Source: Actinomycetes bacterium
GTDB taxonomy: Bacteria; Actinomycetota; Acidimicrobiia; Acidimicrobiales; RAAP-2
Assembly (NCBI GenBank): GCA_021785695.1
Contig: JAJYEQ010000012.1
Span: forward strand, 1-48,854
Direction: 5' to 3'
Length of the DNA: 48,854 nt
Shown here: in pieces, positions 16,137-24,384 of the stretch
How positions within the stretch are numbered: the stretch's first letter is position 1
Layout of the letters: each line of letters opens with the position of its first letter
Notes under the pieces: generated by a model
What the model was told of the DNA's origin: nothing
Database searches by the model: none
What the model saw: the letters and a program-made list of their open reading frames with translations, nothing else
Program-made: the position numbers and the translations under genes

Positions 16137-17753
16137 ATGCACGTCTACGTCGAAGAGACCTTCGCGCCCGAGGAGCGCGACGTCCTGCGCCGGTACTTCA
16201 CCAACCTCGAGGGACCGGTGTTCGCCCTGGTCAACCTCCCTGACGTGGTCAAGGGCGCCCTGTTTGCGCGCTACTCGCGCTCCTCCAAGAGCCTGCGGCG
16301 CCTCTTCCTCGACGAGTTCGCTGGCGATCTCGACCTGCGCGGCGACCAGTCCGTGGACGCCACCCGTGGCCTGGAGCGCGCCGACCAGCTCTACCAGCGC
16401 ATCTTCGTCGAGTACGGCGACGACTCGGTCGCCCAGCTCGGAGGCGTACACCTGGCCTGCGAGCAGGCCAGCAACCTGCTGACCAAGATCCTCGAGCGCG
16501 GGCGCCTCATGAGCTACCTCGAGCAGTCCACCCGCTACCTCAGCTTCGACCGGCGCCTGCCCAACGGCCACTACCGCTTCTACCGCGACGAGGAGCTCCT
16601 GGAGTCACGCTACGGCGCGCGCGTGGTGGGCGAGATGGACCGGATGTTCGACACCTACGCCGAACTGGTGCCGCGCCTGACGGCCTGGCTGCGCGAGCGC
16701 TACCCCCAGTCGGCCCAGGACACCGACCTCGTCTACCGCCAGGCCATCCGCGCCAAGGCCTTCGACGCCCTGCGCGGCCTGCTGCCCGCGGCGGCCCTCT
16801 CCAACCTCGGCATGTACGGGTCGGGTCAGGCCTACGAGCACCTGCTCCTGCGCCTGCGCGCCCACCCCCTGCCCGAGGCCCGCGCCTACGGCGCGCTGAT
16901 CCAGACCGAGCTGGCCAAGGTCATCCCGTCGTTCCTGCGCCGTCTCGACATCCCCGAGCGTGGCGGCGTCTGGGTCGACTACCTCGAGCAGACCCGCGAA
17001 CGCGCCCAGGGGGCCGTGCGCGCGCTCCAGGCACCATCGCCCGCCCCCTCGGAGCCCGCGGTGCGCCTGGTGCGCTTCGACGCCGACGGCGAGCGTGCGG
17101 TGCTGGCCGCCATCGCCTTCGAGCACGGGGCCGGCTCCTACGCCGCCGCCGACGCCCTCGTCGACCGCCTCGATGCGGCCGGCCGCGCCGCGCTGCTCGC
17201 CGCCTACGTGGGAGAGCGCCGCAACCGGCGCCACCGGCCCGGCCGCGCCTTCGAGGCCACGACCTACACCTTCGAGGTGGTCTCGGACTACGGGGCCTTC
17301 CGCGACCTCCAGCGCCACCGCCTGGCCACCGTCGAGTGGCAGCCCCTCAGCGCCGACCTCGGCTACGAGACACCCGACCTGGTGCGCGAGGCCGGCCTGG
17401 CCGCGCCCTACCAGGCCTCCCTGGAGCGCTCCGGCGATCTCTACGGCGACCTGCGCGACGAGTTCCCCCTGCAGGCCCAGTACGCGGTGGCCCTGGCCTT
17501 CCACATCCGCTACGCCATGACCATGAACCTGCGCGAGGCGCTGCACGTCATCGAGCTGCGCTCGGGGCCCCAGGGGCATCCCAACTACCGTCGCATTGCC
17601 CACCAGATGCTCGATCTCATCGGCGACCAGGCGGGACACCGGCTCCTCGCCGCAACGTTCACCCAGGTCGACGTGTCCGAGACCGATCTCGAGCGCCTGG
17701 AGGCCGAGCGGCGCGCCGAGCGCGCCCGCGCCGACGCCCGTCACGCCACCTGA
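16137..17753 (+). CDS. Duplicated ThyX-like (flavin-dependent thymidylate synthase family) protein
   Basis: 538 residues, about twice the length of ThyX, with two ThyX-like halves. Half 1 (about 1-300) has RGRLMSYLEQSTRY at 121-134, where the usual RHR of the dUMP/FAD motif has become RGR. Half 2 (about 305-538) has QRHRLATVEWQPLSADLGY from 392, which keeps RHR but changes the serine-rich continuation. Each half also carries a degenerate copy of the downstream helix (LRGLLPAAALSN and MNLREALHVIELRSG). Databases often name such proteins thymidylate synthase; the altered motifs make that activity uncertain. It starts 11 bases after the helicase. Confidence 0.75.
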   Translation: MHVYVEETFAPEERDVLRRYFTNLEGPVFALVNLPDVVKGALFARYSRSSKSLRRLFLDEFAGDLDLRGDQSVDATRGLERADQLYQRIFVEYGDDSVAQLGGVHLACEQASNLLTKILERGRLMSYLEQSTRYLSFDRRLPNGHYRFYRDEELLESRYGARVVGEMDRMFDTYAELVPRLTAWLRERYPQSAQDTDLVYRQAIRAKAFDALRGLLPAAALSNLGMYGSGQAYEHLLLRLRAHPLPEARAYGALIQTELAKVIPSFLRRLDIPERGGVWVDYLEQTRERAQGAVRALQAPSPAPSEPAVRLVRFDADGERAVLAAIAFEHGAGSYAAADALVDRLDAAGRAALLAAYVGERRNRRHRPGRAFEATTYTFEVVSDYGAFRDLQRHRLATVEWQPLSADLGYETPDLVREAGLAAPYQASLERSGDLYGDLRDEFPLQAQYAVALAFHIRYAMTMNLREALHVIELRSGPQGHPNYRRIAHQMLDLIGDQAGHRLLAATFTQVDVSETDLERLEAERRAERARADARHAT

Positions 17754-17789
17754 CGCCGCCGATCCGCACGCGACCTCGTCAAAACGTTC

Positions 17790-17795
17790 TACACT
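17790..17795 (+). promoter_or_regulatory. Candidate -10 element (TACACT) of the DUF4193 gene
   Basis: TACACT lies 23 bases before ATG 17819, and the leader carries GAAAGGG as a Shine-Dalgarno sequence. This would be one of the leadered transcripts in the window. Confidence 0.4.
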
Positions 17796-17818
17796 GCCTG
17801 CGCTGCGAAAGGGCGAAC

Positions 17819-18346
17819 ATGGTACGCGACAGCGACGGTGACGAGGCCTTCGACGAGGAAGAGCTCGCCGAGGGCTTCGACGAGGAGATCGACGAGGAAT
17901 TCGTCGTCGAGGACGAGGAAGACGACGACGAGGCCTTCGAGGGCGACGTGCTCGATGTCGAGGGCACCGACGAGTCGGGCGACGAGGTCGTAGACGAGCT
18001 CGCCGTCGAGAGCCCGGAAGAGTCCGACGACGACACCGCCGACGACGACGATCCTGACGAGGAGGGTGTGGTCGAGGCCGAGAGCCCGCCGGTCGAGGAC
18101 GATGACGACCTGGTCGACGAGAGCGACATCGAGATGGCCCTCGACCAGGTGCTGGCCGAGACCATCATGCGCACCGCCGTGGTCGATGACGACGACGACG
18201 GCGTCGAGGTCGATCCCGAGTCCGTCCTGACCGAGACGATCCTGCCCAAGCAGGACGACGAGTTCCGCTGCTCCTCGTGCCGCCTCCTGAAGAAGGTCAG
18301 CCAGCTCGCAGACGCGGACAAGTCGCTCTGCCGTGACTGCGTCTGA
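17819..18346 (+). CDS. DUF4193-type acidic zinc-ribbon protein
   Basis: 175 residues. The last 40 residues (LTETILPKQDDEFRCSSC to CRDCV) match the actinobacterial DUF4193 core: two CxxC pairs, Cys151/154 and Cys171/174, expected to bind zinc. Typical members are about 100 residues. Here the N-terminal 135 residues are an extended, almost purely Asp/Glu stretch, so the protein is highly acidic and probably disordered. The function of the family is unknown; a role in RNA polymerase or ribosome binding is only a guess. The acetyltransferase gene overlaps its end by 14 bases. Confidence 0.85.
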   Translation: MVRDSDGDEAFDEEELAEGFDEEIDEEFVVEDEEDDDEAFEGDVLDVEGTDESGDEVVDELAVESPEESDDDTADDDDPDEEGVVEAESPPVEDDDDLVDESDIEMALDQVLAETIMRTAVVDDDDDGVEVDPESVLTETILPKQDDEFRCSSCRLLKKVSQLADADKSLCRDCV

Positions 18347-18749
18347 GGCCTCGCCCCCTCGGGCCGTGACGGCCAGAGCAGACCTGGCCGAGTTGTGGGT
18401 CGCCGCCCTGGCCGCCCTGCGTCGCCAGCGCGGCGGGGCCGTGCTGGCGCGAGATCTCGCCGCGGGTCGCTCCGACAGCGCCTGGCTGGATGAGGCCGTC
18501 GCTCGGGCCAACCTCTGGCACGTAGACGACGCCGCTATCGCCCTGGTGGACGCCTCCACCATCCTCGGGGTCTACGTGGTGCCGGCCCGGCGCCGCCACG
18601 GCGTGGCGCGCGCTCTCGTGGCCGCCCTGCGCGAGGCGCGCCCGTCCCTGGGTGACGCCTTGGTGCTGCCCGGCGACCGTGCGACCAAGTCGCTCTACGA
18701 ATCCCTGGGCTGGCGCGCGCGGCTGCTTACGATGGCCGAGCCGAGCTGA
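18333..18749 (+). CDS. GNAT-family acetyltransferase-like protein
   Basis: 138 residues, GTG start inside the end of the DUF4193 gene. The C-terminal half has the GNAT acetyl-CoA site in the form GVYVVPARRRHGVARALV (VxPxxRxxGVxxxL) and ends with DRATKSLYESLGWRARL, the classic last-helix motif. The N-terminal 70 residues are less typical and short for a full GNAT, so this may be a minimal member. The acceptor is unknown. It overlaps the convergent gene at 18727 by 23 bases. Confidence 0.75.
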   Translation: MTASEASPPRAVTARADLAELWVAALAALRRQRGGAVLARDLAAGRSDSAWLDEAVARANLWHVDDAAIALVDASTILGVYVVPARRRHGVARALVAALREARPSLGDALVLPGDRATKSLYESLGWRARLLTMAEPS

Positions 18750-20151
18750 CCCGTCGGCGCGGGCGCGCCAGCGGCGGGGGAGGGGGCACCTTGATCCCGA
18801 GCAGCGTGGCCAGCGCGGGGATGGCTCCGGCGTCGCGATGCGCCAGGGCGCGGCTCTCCTCGTCGTCGGGGATCCCGCTCGGCTTGATGGTGCGCCGAAT
18901 GGTCGTGGCCGCGGCCAGCGTCACGATCTCGCGCCAGCGTGCCGGGTCCTGATCCGCGCTGAGGGAGGCCGAGACCACATCGACGACCTTGGTCGCCAGC
19001 TCGGCCGACAGCTGGGTGGAGAAGTCGGGCGGGTCGGCTACCAGCTGCAGGGCGCTGATGGCGTCGGCGGCGCTGACGGCCGCCTCGATGCGCTCGATCC
19101 AGCGTGTGCGCAGCGCCTCAATCCTCGCGCTCAGCGAGGCCTGGAGCTCCTTGAGCTGCCCGCGCGCCTCATCGTCGAGGGTGATCGTCTTGGCCGACGT
19201 CACGACGGCGCGCAGCTCGCGCAGGCGCAACTGGCCGCGCGGAGCCCCCAGGGCGGTCGCGGCGCGGTCCTTCCAGGCGGCCACGTTGGCCCGTCCCAGG
19301 AGATCCTCGGCGATGCGCTCGATGGTCAGCGGGTCCACCGTGGGGCGACCCTGGACCAGGGCGTTGCGATTCTGCTCCTCGACGGCGCTGCGCACGGCTG
19401 GCATGCCGCCGCGCAGCAGCTGCTCGGCGACCGGCAGCTGCTCGGGCGCCAACTGCGCCAAGAAGGCGTTGCGGTGGACTGTGCTGGCGGCTGGAACGGT
19501 CGGGCGCGGCGTGCGCGCACGGGCATCGGTCCGCCGGCCGGGGGAGCGCTCGGCACCCCCCGGCTCGCCTCCGACACGCTCGTCGCGGCTGCGCTCGTCG
19601 CGGGCGCGGGGCTCGCGAGTCGATGACGCCTCGCCCGTGCGCCGGGGTGTGCCACCGCGGTGCTCGCGGGGCCCGCTCGGTCCGCCCTCGCGGGGCCGGC
19701 TGGGTCCGCCCTCGCGGGGCCGGCTCGGTCCGCCCTCGCGGGGCCGGCTGGGTCCGCCCTCGCGGGGCCGGCTGGGACCGCCCTCGCGGGGCCGGCTCGG
19801 TCCGCCCTCGCGGCGCGGATGGCGCTCGTCGCGGGCGTCACCGCGTCGCGGACCGCGACCCTTGGGAGCGTAGGTGACGGTCACGTCGGTCGATGGTGCC
19901 GCCCCGGGAATCAGGGTCAGACGCTCGTGATGGGGATCGAGCGGCGAGGCGGTCTTGGCCGGCAGCACGGCCACGATCTCGAGGCCCTCCATGTACTGCT
20001 CGGCGTCGGCGCGGTAGGTGGTGCCCACGGCTGCTCCCTGGGGGAGCAGCGACAGGTTCACGACGCCCTTGGGCAGGCGTGCGCCCGCTGCTCGCCACGT
20101 GGCAACCTCACCGTTGACACTGGTGATCTCGATGTCGATACGGCGCGGCAT
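18727..20151 (-). CDS. Unknown protein with octapeptide repeats between two conserved-looking domains
   Basis: 474 residues, family not recognised. Residues 1-95 look like a small beta domain (IDIEITSVNGEVATW, GVVNLSLLPQG, VAVLPAKTASPLDPHHERL). Residues 115-163 are six tandem octads, five EGGPSRPR and one EGGPSGPR, within a basic, disordered linker that runs to about 225. Residues 225-450 are helical with a charged coil (LDDEARGQLKELQASLSARIEALRTRWIERIEAAV). The ATG at 20151 is favoured because a TAGATT hexamer lies 8 bases before it; a GTG at 20178 is possible. The basic repeats suggest nucleic-acid binding, which is inference. Confidence 0.75.
   Translation of the reverse strand: MPRRIDIEITSVNGEVATWRAAGARLPKGVVNLSLLPQGAAVGTTYRADAEQYMEGLEIVAVLPAKTASPLDPHHERLTLIPGAAPSTDVTVTYAPKGRGPRRGDARDERHPRREGGPSRPREGGPSRPREGGPSRPREGGPSRPREGGPSRPREGGPSGPREHRGGTPRRTGEASSTREPRARDERSRDERVGGEPGGAERSPGRRTDARARTPRPTVPAASTVHRNAFLAQLAPEQLPVAEQLLRGGMPAVRSAVEEQNRNALVQGRPTVDPLTIERIAEDLLGRANVAAWKDRAATALGAPRGQLRLRELRAVVTSAKTITLDDEARGQLKELQASLSARIEALRTRWIERIEAAVSAADAISALQLVADPPDFSTQLSAELATKVVDVVSASLSADQDPARWREIVTLAAATTIRRTIKPSGIPDDEESRALAHRDAGAIPALATLLGIKVPPPPPLARPRRRVSSARPS
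19663..19809 (-). repeat. 24-bp tandem repeat coding for Gly-Gly-Pro-Ser-Arg-Pro-Arg-Glu octads
   Basis: Six head-to-tail 24-bp units with only a few base changes between copies. The low divergence at DNA level shows recent expansion or homogenisation. The period keeps the reading frame, so copy number could vary without breaking the gene. Confidence 0.9.
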
Positions 20152-20159
20152 AGGGCACC

Positions 20160-20165
20160 AATCTA
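20160..20165 (-). promoter_or_regulatory. -10 element (TAGATT) of the repeat-bearing unknown gene
   Basis: On the minus strand TAGATT is followed by 8 bases and ATG 20151. It supports that ATG over the upstream GTG. Confidence 0.4.
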
Positions 20166-20224
20166 CTCGGTTTGCCACGGCGAACTCTTCGCGACGCCTT
20201 AGCAGGCCTTTATCCCAATGTGCT

Positions 20225-20230
20225 TAGCAT
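20225..20230 (+). promoter_or_regulatory. -10 element (TAGCAT) of the HtrA-like protease gene, leaderless type
   Basis: TAGCAT, then GACCTC, then GTG 20237. The same GACCTC-GTG sequence follows the -10 of thiD at 36909. Confidence 0.5.
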
Positions 20231-20236
20231 GACCTC

Positions 20237-21574
<1,338 letters not shown>

Positions 21575-22363
21575 TCAGCGCAGGGTGGCGATCCCGCCGT
21601 CGACGGGCAGCACCGCCCCGGTGATGTAGCTGGCGGCCCGAGAGGCGAGGAAGATGGCCGCCCCGGCCATGTCGGAGGGCTGCCCGATGCGCTTGAGCGG
21701 TGCGGCCTGGGCGATCTGCTCCCCGAAGGCCTCCAGTGTCGCGTGCATCATCTTGGACTCGAAGGGTCCCGGCGCGATGGCGTTGACCGTCACCAGCGGC
21801 GCGAGGGCCCGCGCCAGGTGGCGCGTGAGGTGATGGACCGCCGCCTTGGAAGACGAGTAGGCGTAGGTCTCCATGTCGGGCACCCGCAGGCCGTCGATGG
21901 ACCCGATGTTGATCACCCGGGCGGGGTCGGCGGGGGTGGCCCCCGCCTCCAGGGCTCCGCGCAGGAATCGCGTGAGGTGGAACGTGGCCTGCACGTTCAA
22001 GTTGAACACGCGGGCGAAGGCGCGGTCGTCGTAGTCGGCCAGCGGCGCGCCCCAGGTGGCCCCGGCGTTGTTGACCAGGACGTCGAGCTGACCGGTGGTC
22101 TCGAGGACCCGGTCGGCCAGGTCCCGACACCCGGCCATCGTGGACAGGTCGGCCGGCAGGGCCGCGCAGCTGCCCATCGCCGACAGCTCGGTGGCCAGGC
22201 GCTCACAGGCCTCGGCCTTGCGCGAGGAGAGAAGGACGTTGGCCCCGGCGGCCACGAAGCCGCGCACGATCATCTCGCCGATGCCCCGGCTGCCCCCCGT
22301 CACCAGCACGGTGCGTCCGGCGACGTCGAAGAGCCCGCCCGCCGCCTCGGCGGCCACGTTCAC
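21575..22363 (-). CDS. SDR-family oxidoreductase
   Basis: 262 residues, classical short-chain dehydrogenase. The NAD(P) motif TGGSRGIG is at about 22-29. NNAG follows, then the active site with Ser of NIGSIDG and the YSSSK motif (Tyr-x3-Lys). The Ser-Arg-Lys after strand 2 (LLSSRKAEA) suggests NADP preference. The C-terminal PVDGG is typical of 3-oxoacyl-ACP-reductase-like members. The start is GTG 22363, two bases after the stop of the secreted protein gene. It abuts the convergent htrA gene with no gap. The substrate is not predictable. Confidence 0.88.
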   Translation of the reverse strand: MNVAAEAAGGLFDVAGRTVLVTGGSRGIGEMIVRGFVAAGANVLLSSRKAEACERLATELSAMGSCAALPADLSTMAGCRDLADRVLETTGQLDVLVNNAGATWGAPLADYDDRAFARVFNLNVQATFHLTRFLRGALEAGATPADPARVINIGSIDGLRVPDMETYAYSSSKAAVHHLTRHLARALAPLVTVNAIAPGPFESKMMHATLEAFGEQIAQAAPLKRIGQPSDMAGAAIFLASRAASYITGAVLPVDGGIATLR

Positions 22364-22365
22364 GC

Positions 22366-22773
22366 CTAGCTGCCGACGCGCAGGACCGTCGTGCCGACCG
22401 CCGTCACCGGGTTCGGCACCGTCGGATCCGGCGCGTACTGCGCCTTGATCGTCCAGTTGCCCGGCACGGTGAAGTTGAAGCCGCAGATGACCCGGCTGTC
22501 GTTGATGGCCCGGAACCGGCACACCAGGTTGGGCACGCCGGAGTCGTTGGGCGAGATGGCCACGGTACGCACGTAGCCGCCGGTGCCCTCGGGCAGCACG
22601 TCAACCTTCACGTTGAAGACGCCGCCACTCACCGAGGGGGCGCCCCCGTTGTCGCTCAGGTCGAAGGACAGCAGGGGCGTGGGCGCCGACGAGGAGCTCG
22701 AGTCCGCCAGGGCGGGGGTCGCGACGGCCATCATCGAGACCACCATCGCCAGGCTGACCAGCCATCGCCGCAT
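22366..22773 (-). CDS. Small secreted protein of unknown function
   Basis: 135 residues. A clear Sec signal peptide (MRRWLVSLAMVVSMMAVATPALA, cleavage after ALA at about 23) is followed by a Ser-rich stretch and a beta-rich domain with two cysteines (NLVCRF and VICGF) likely to form a disulfide. FTVPGNWTIKAQY recalls Ig-like or copper-resistance-type beta sandwiches, but no family is recognised. A TATAGT hexamer 6 bases before the ATG is the likely promoter. The SDR gene follows after 2 bases, though a functional link is doubtful. Confidence 0.7.
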   Translation of the reverse strand: MRRWLVSLAMVVSMMAVATPALADSSSSSAPTPLLSFDLSDNGGAPSVSGGVFNVKVDVLPEGTGGYVRTVAISPNDSGVPNLVCRFRAINDSRVICGFNFTVPGNWTIKAQYAPDPTVPNPVTAVGTTVLRVGS

Positions 22774-22779
22774 GGCGCC

Positions 22780-22785
22780 ACTATA
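22780..22785 (-). promoter_or_regulatory. -10 element (TATAGT) of the secreted protein gene, leaderless type
   Basis: On the minus strand TATAGT, then GGCGCC, then ATG 22773. It is close to the consensus TATAAT and is the strongest of the leaderless-type hexamers here. Confidence 0.55.
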
Positions 22786-22868
22786 GCAGAGTCCTCTCCC
22801 CTGACCGCCGATAATGTTCGTTATGTAAAGTTAGCGATCCGGTGGCCAATGGGCCCCTCGCGCTCCAC

Positions 22869-22874
22869 TATCCT
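22869..22874 (+). promoter_or_regulatory. Candidate -10 element (TATCCT) of the fluoride-channel genes
   Basis: TATCCT lies 9 bases before ATG 22884. An AT-rich stretch 22810-22832 further upstream holds a short inverted repeat (ATAA, 6 bases, TTAT at 22811-22824), which might bind a regulator. No fluoride riboswitch fold was recognised. Confidence 0.3.
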
Positions 22875-22883
22875 CACTGGGCC

Positions 22884-23309
22884 ATGGCCCCCGCGCTCTC
22901 GCTCCCGCCCCGGCGGCTGGTGGCGGCGGGCGCCCTGGTCCTGGTCGCGGGAGCTGCCGGGACGGCGCTGCGCGATGCGGCCCTGACCTGGTGGCCCGCG
23001 GCCACGGCGCCCGGCGCCCCCTGGCCGGCCGTCATCCCGTGGACGCTCACGATCATCAACACGATCGGCGTCGTCGTCGCCGTGCGCCTGCTGCGCACGT
23101 TCCTGCGAGCCCACGATCCCAACAATCCCTGGCGTCTCGTGTGGATCACCGGCTTTCTCGGCGGCTTCACCTCGTACTCGAGCCTGGTGGCCGCCTGGGC
23201 CGTCGCCTGGCACCGCTCGGTGGTCGCCGGGCTCCTAGAGGCGACGCTCAGCGTCGCCTTGGGGGTGCTGGCCGCCGAGGTCAGCCTGCGCTGGCGGAGT
23301 CACCGATGA
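22884..23309 (+). CDS. crcB1: Fluoride channel subunit FluC/CrcB, first copy
   Basis: 141 residues with four TM helices. FluC channels export fluoride passively as antiparallel dimers. The family Asn lies in TIINTIGVVVAVRLL and the break helix with Phe is GFLGGFTSYSS (aligned to GFxGGxTTFSS). ATG 22884 is used; an upstream in-frame GTG at 22842 would add 14 unlike residues. The stop overlaps the second copy (ATGA). Two short homologues in tandem usually make a heterodimer in actinobacteria. Confidence 0.88.
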   Translation: MAPALSLPPRRLVAAGALVLVAGAAGTALRDAALTWWPAATAPGAPWPAVIPWTLTIINTIGVVVAVRLLRTFLRAHDPNNPWRLVWITGFLGGFTSYSSLVAAWAVAWHRSVVAGLLEATLSVALGVLAAEVSLRWRSHR

Positions 23310-23665
23310 CCTTTCTCCTGGTCAGCATCTTCGGTGGACTGGGAGCCGTTGTCCGTTTCGCTGCCGAGTACGTGACCCGCGAGCACCATCCCACCCGGCG
23401 TCCTTGGGCGACCGCGGGGGTCAACGCCCTGGGCGCCCTCATTGTCGGCCTGGCTCTCAGTTCGCTGGCTGGTCCCAGCGACGCGCACCTGCGCGACATC
23501 GTCATCACGGGCTTCTGCGGCGGCCTGACGACGTTCTCGTCGGCCTTCGCCATCCCCGCCCTCCTCCAGCGCGAGCACCACTGGGCCTACGCTGCCGCCC
23601 TGGTACTGGCCACCCCCGTCCTGGCCGGTGGAGCCTTCGCGCTGGGGCTCGCCCTGGGCCACTAG
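23306..23665 (+). CDS. crcB2: Fluoride channel subunit FluC/CrcB, second copy
   Basis: 119 residues. It starts MTFLLVSIFGGLGAVVRF, with the conserved GGxGAxxR of the family, then GVNALGALIVGLAL (the NxxG motif) and GFCGGLTTFSSAF, the canonical filter sequence. This copy is closer to the consensus than the first. The two overlap by 4 bases, suggesting equal expression for a heterodimeric channel. The 3' end overlaps the convergent PuuD-like gene by 4 bases. Confidence 0.92.
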   Translation: MTFLLVSIFGGLGAVVRFAAEYVTREHHPTRRPWATAGVNALGALIVGLALSSLAGPSDAHLRDIVITGFCGGLTTFSSAFAIPALLQREHHWAYAAALVLATPVLAGGAFALGLALGH

Positions 23666-24384
23666 GCGCGCCGCGCGCCCGCGGCGTCGACCACCCAGGT
23701 GAACGTCGGGTCGGGACGACCCAGCAGCTCGGGATGCCACTGGACGGCCAGGATCCGGCCCCCGACCGACTCGAGGCCCTCGATCTCCCCGTCGTCGGCC
23801 CGTGCGCTGACCACGAGGCCCGCACCGACCTCGGCGACCACCTGATGGTGCAGCGAGTTCACGGCCGTCTCGTCGCCCAGCAGCTCGCGCAGGCGCGATC
23901 CCGGCACCGTCGTCACGGGGTGCGAGGGCTCGTGGCCGTCCCGGGCCCACTGGGGATGGCCCCGGCCCGCCACCAGCGGCACGTCCTGGCGCAGCGAGCC
24001 GCCGCGCGCGACGTTGACCATCTGGAGCCCGCGGCAGATCGCCAGGATGGGCCGGTCCCGGCGCTCGATGGCCTCGAGCAGGGCGAGCTCCCAGGTGTCG
24101 CGGGCGGGCTCCAGAGTCCCCAGCCCGTCCTCGGGCGTCGCCCCGTAGAGCGTCGGGTCGACGTCGGCTCCCCCACTCAGGACCAGCCCGTCGAGCAGGT
24201 CGGCCACGTCCTCGACGTCCGCGTCGCGCGTCAGCTGCAGGGGCAGGCCCCCAGCGGCCGCCACCGCCGCGGCGTAGTCGGCGAAGTGCACGTCGATCTC
24301 CAGGCCCGCCATCCCCGCAGGAACGTGCGCCCCGAACCACCCGGCCGGCCAGCGCCGGCCGGTGATCCCGATCCGCGGCCTCAC
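23662..24384 (-). CDS. Class I glutamine amidotransferase-like hydrolase, gamma-glutamyl-GABA hydrolase (PuuD) type
   Basis: 240 residues of the peptidase C26 family. SGGADVDPTLYG, ARDTWELALLEA and ILAICRGLQMVNVARGGSL are family hallmarks; Cys117 is the nucleophile and His217/Glu219 (VQWHPEL) complete the triad. PuuD-type enzymes free GABA or similar products from a gamma-glutamyl group. The GTG start overlaps the gcvPB stop, so it is translated with the glycine-cleavage genes. A PuuA-like ligase and an aldehyde dehydrogenase lie upstream on the same strand, which supports a gamma-glutamylated amine pathway. The exact substrate is inferred. Confidence 0.82.
   Translation of the reverse strand: MRPRIGITGRRWPAGWFGAHVPAGMAGLEIDVHFADYAAAVAAAGGLPLQLTRDADVEDVADLLDGLVLSGGADVDPTLYGATPEDGLGTLEPARDTWELALLEAIERRDRPILAICRGLQMVNVARGGSLRQDVPLVAGRGHPQWARDGHEPSHPVTTVPGSRLRELLGDETAVNSLHHQVVAEVGAGLVVSARADDGEIEGLESVGGRILAVQWHPELLGRPDPTFTWVVDAAGARRA

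Noticed and set aside
18727..18749. Frameshift or pseudogene at the overlap of the acetyltransferase and the repeat protein
   Set aside because: Both frames end normally; a 23-base convergent overlap is in line with other convergent overlaps in this window.
22786..22883. Fluoride riboswitch before crcB1
   Set aside because: The leader is short and the conserved crcB motif start (GGxGATGG-type) and pseudoknot sequences are not seen; a -10 hexamer lies 9 bases before the ATG.
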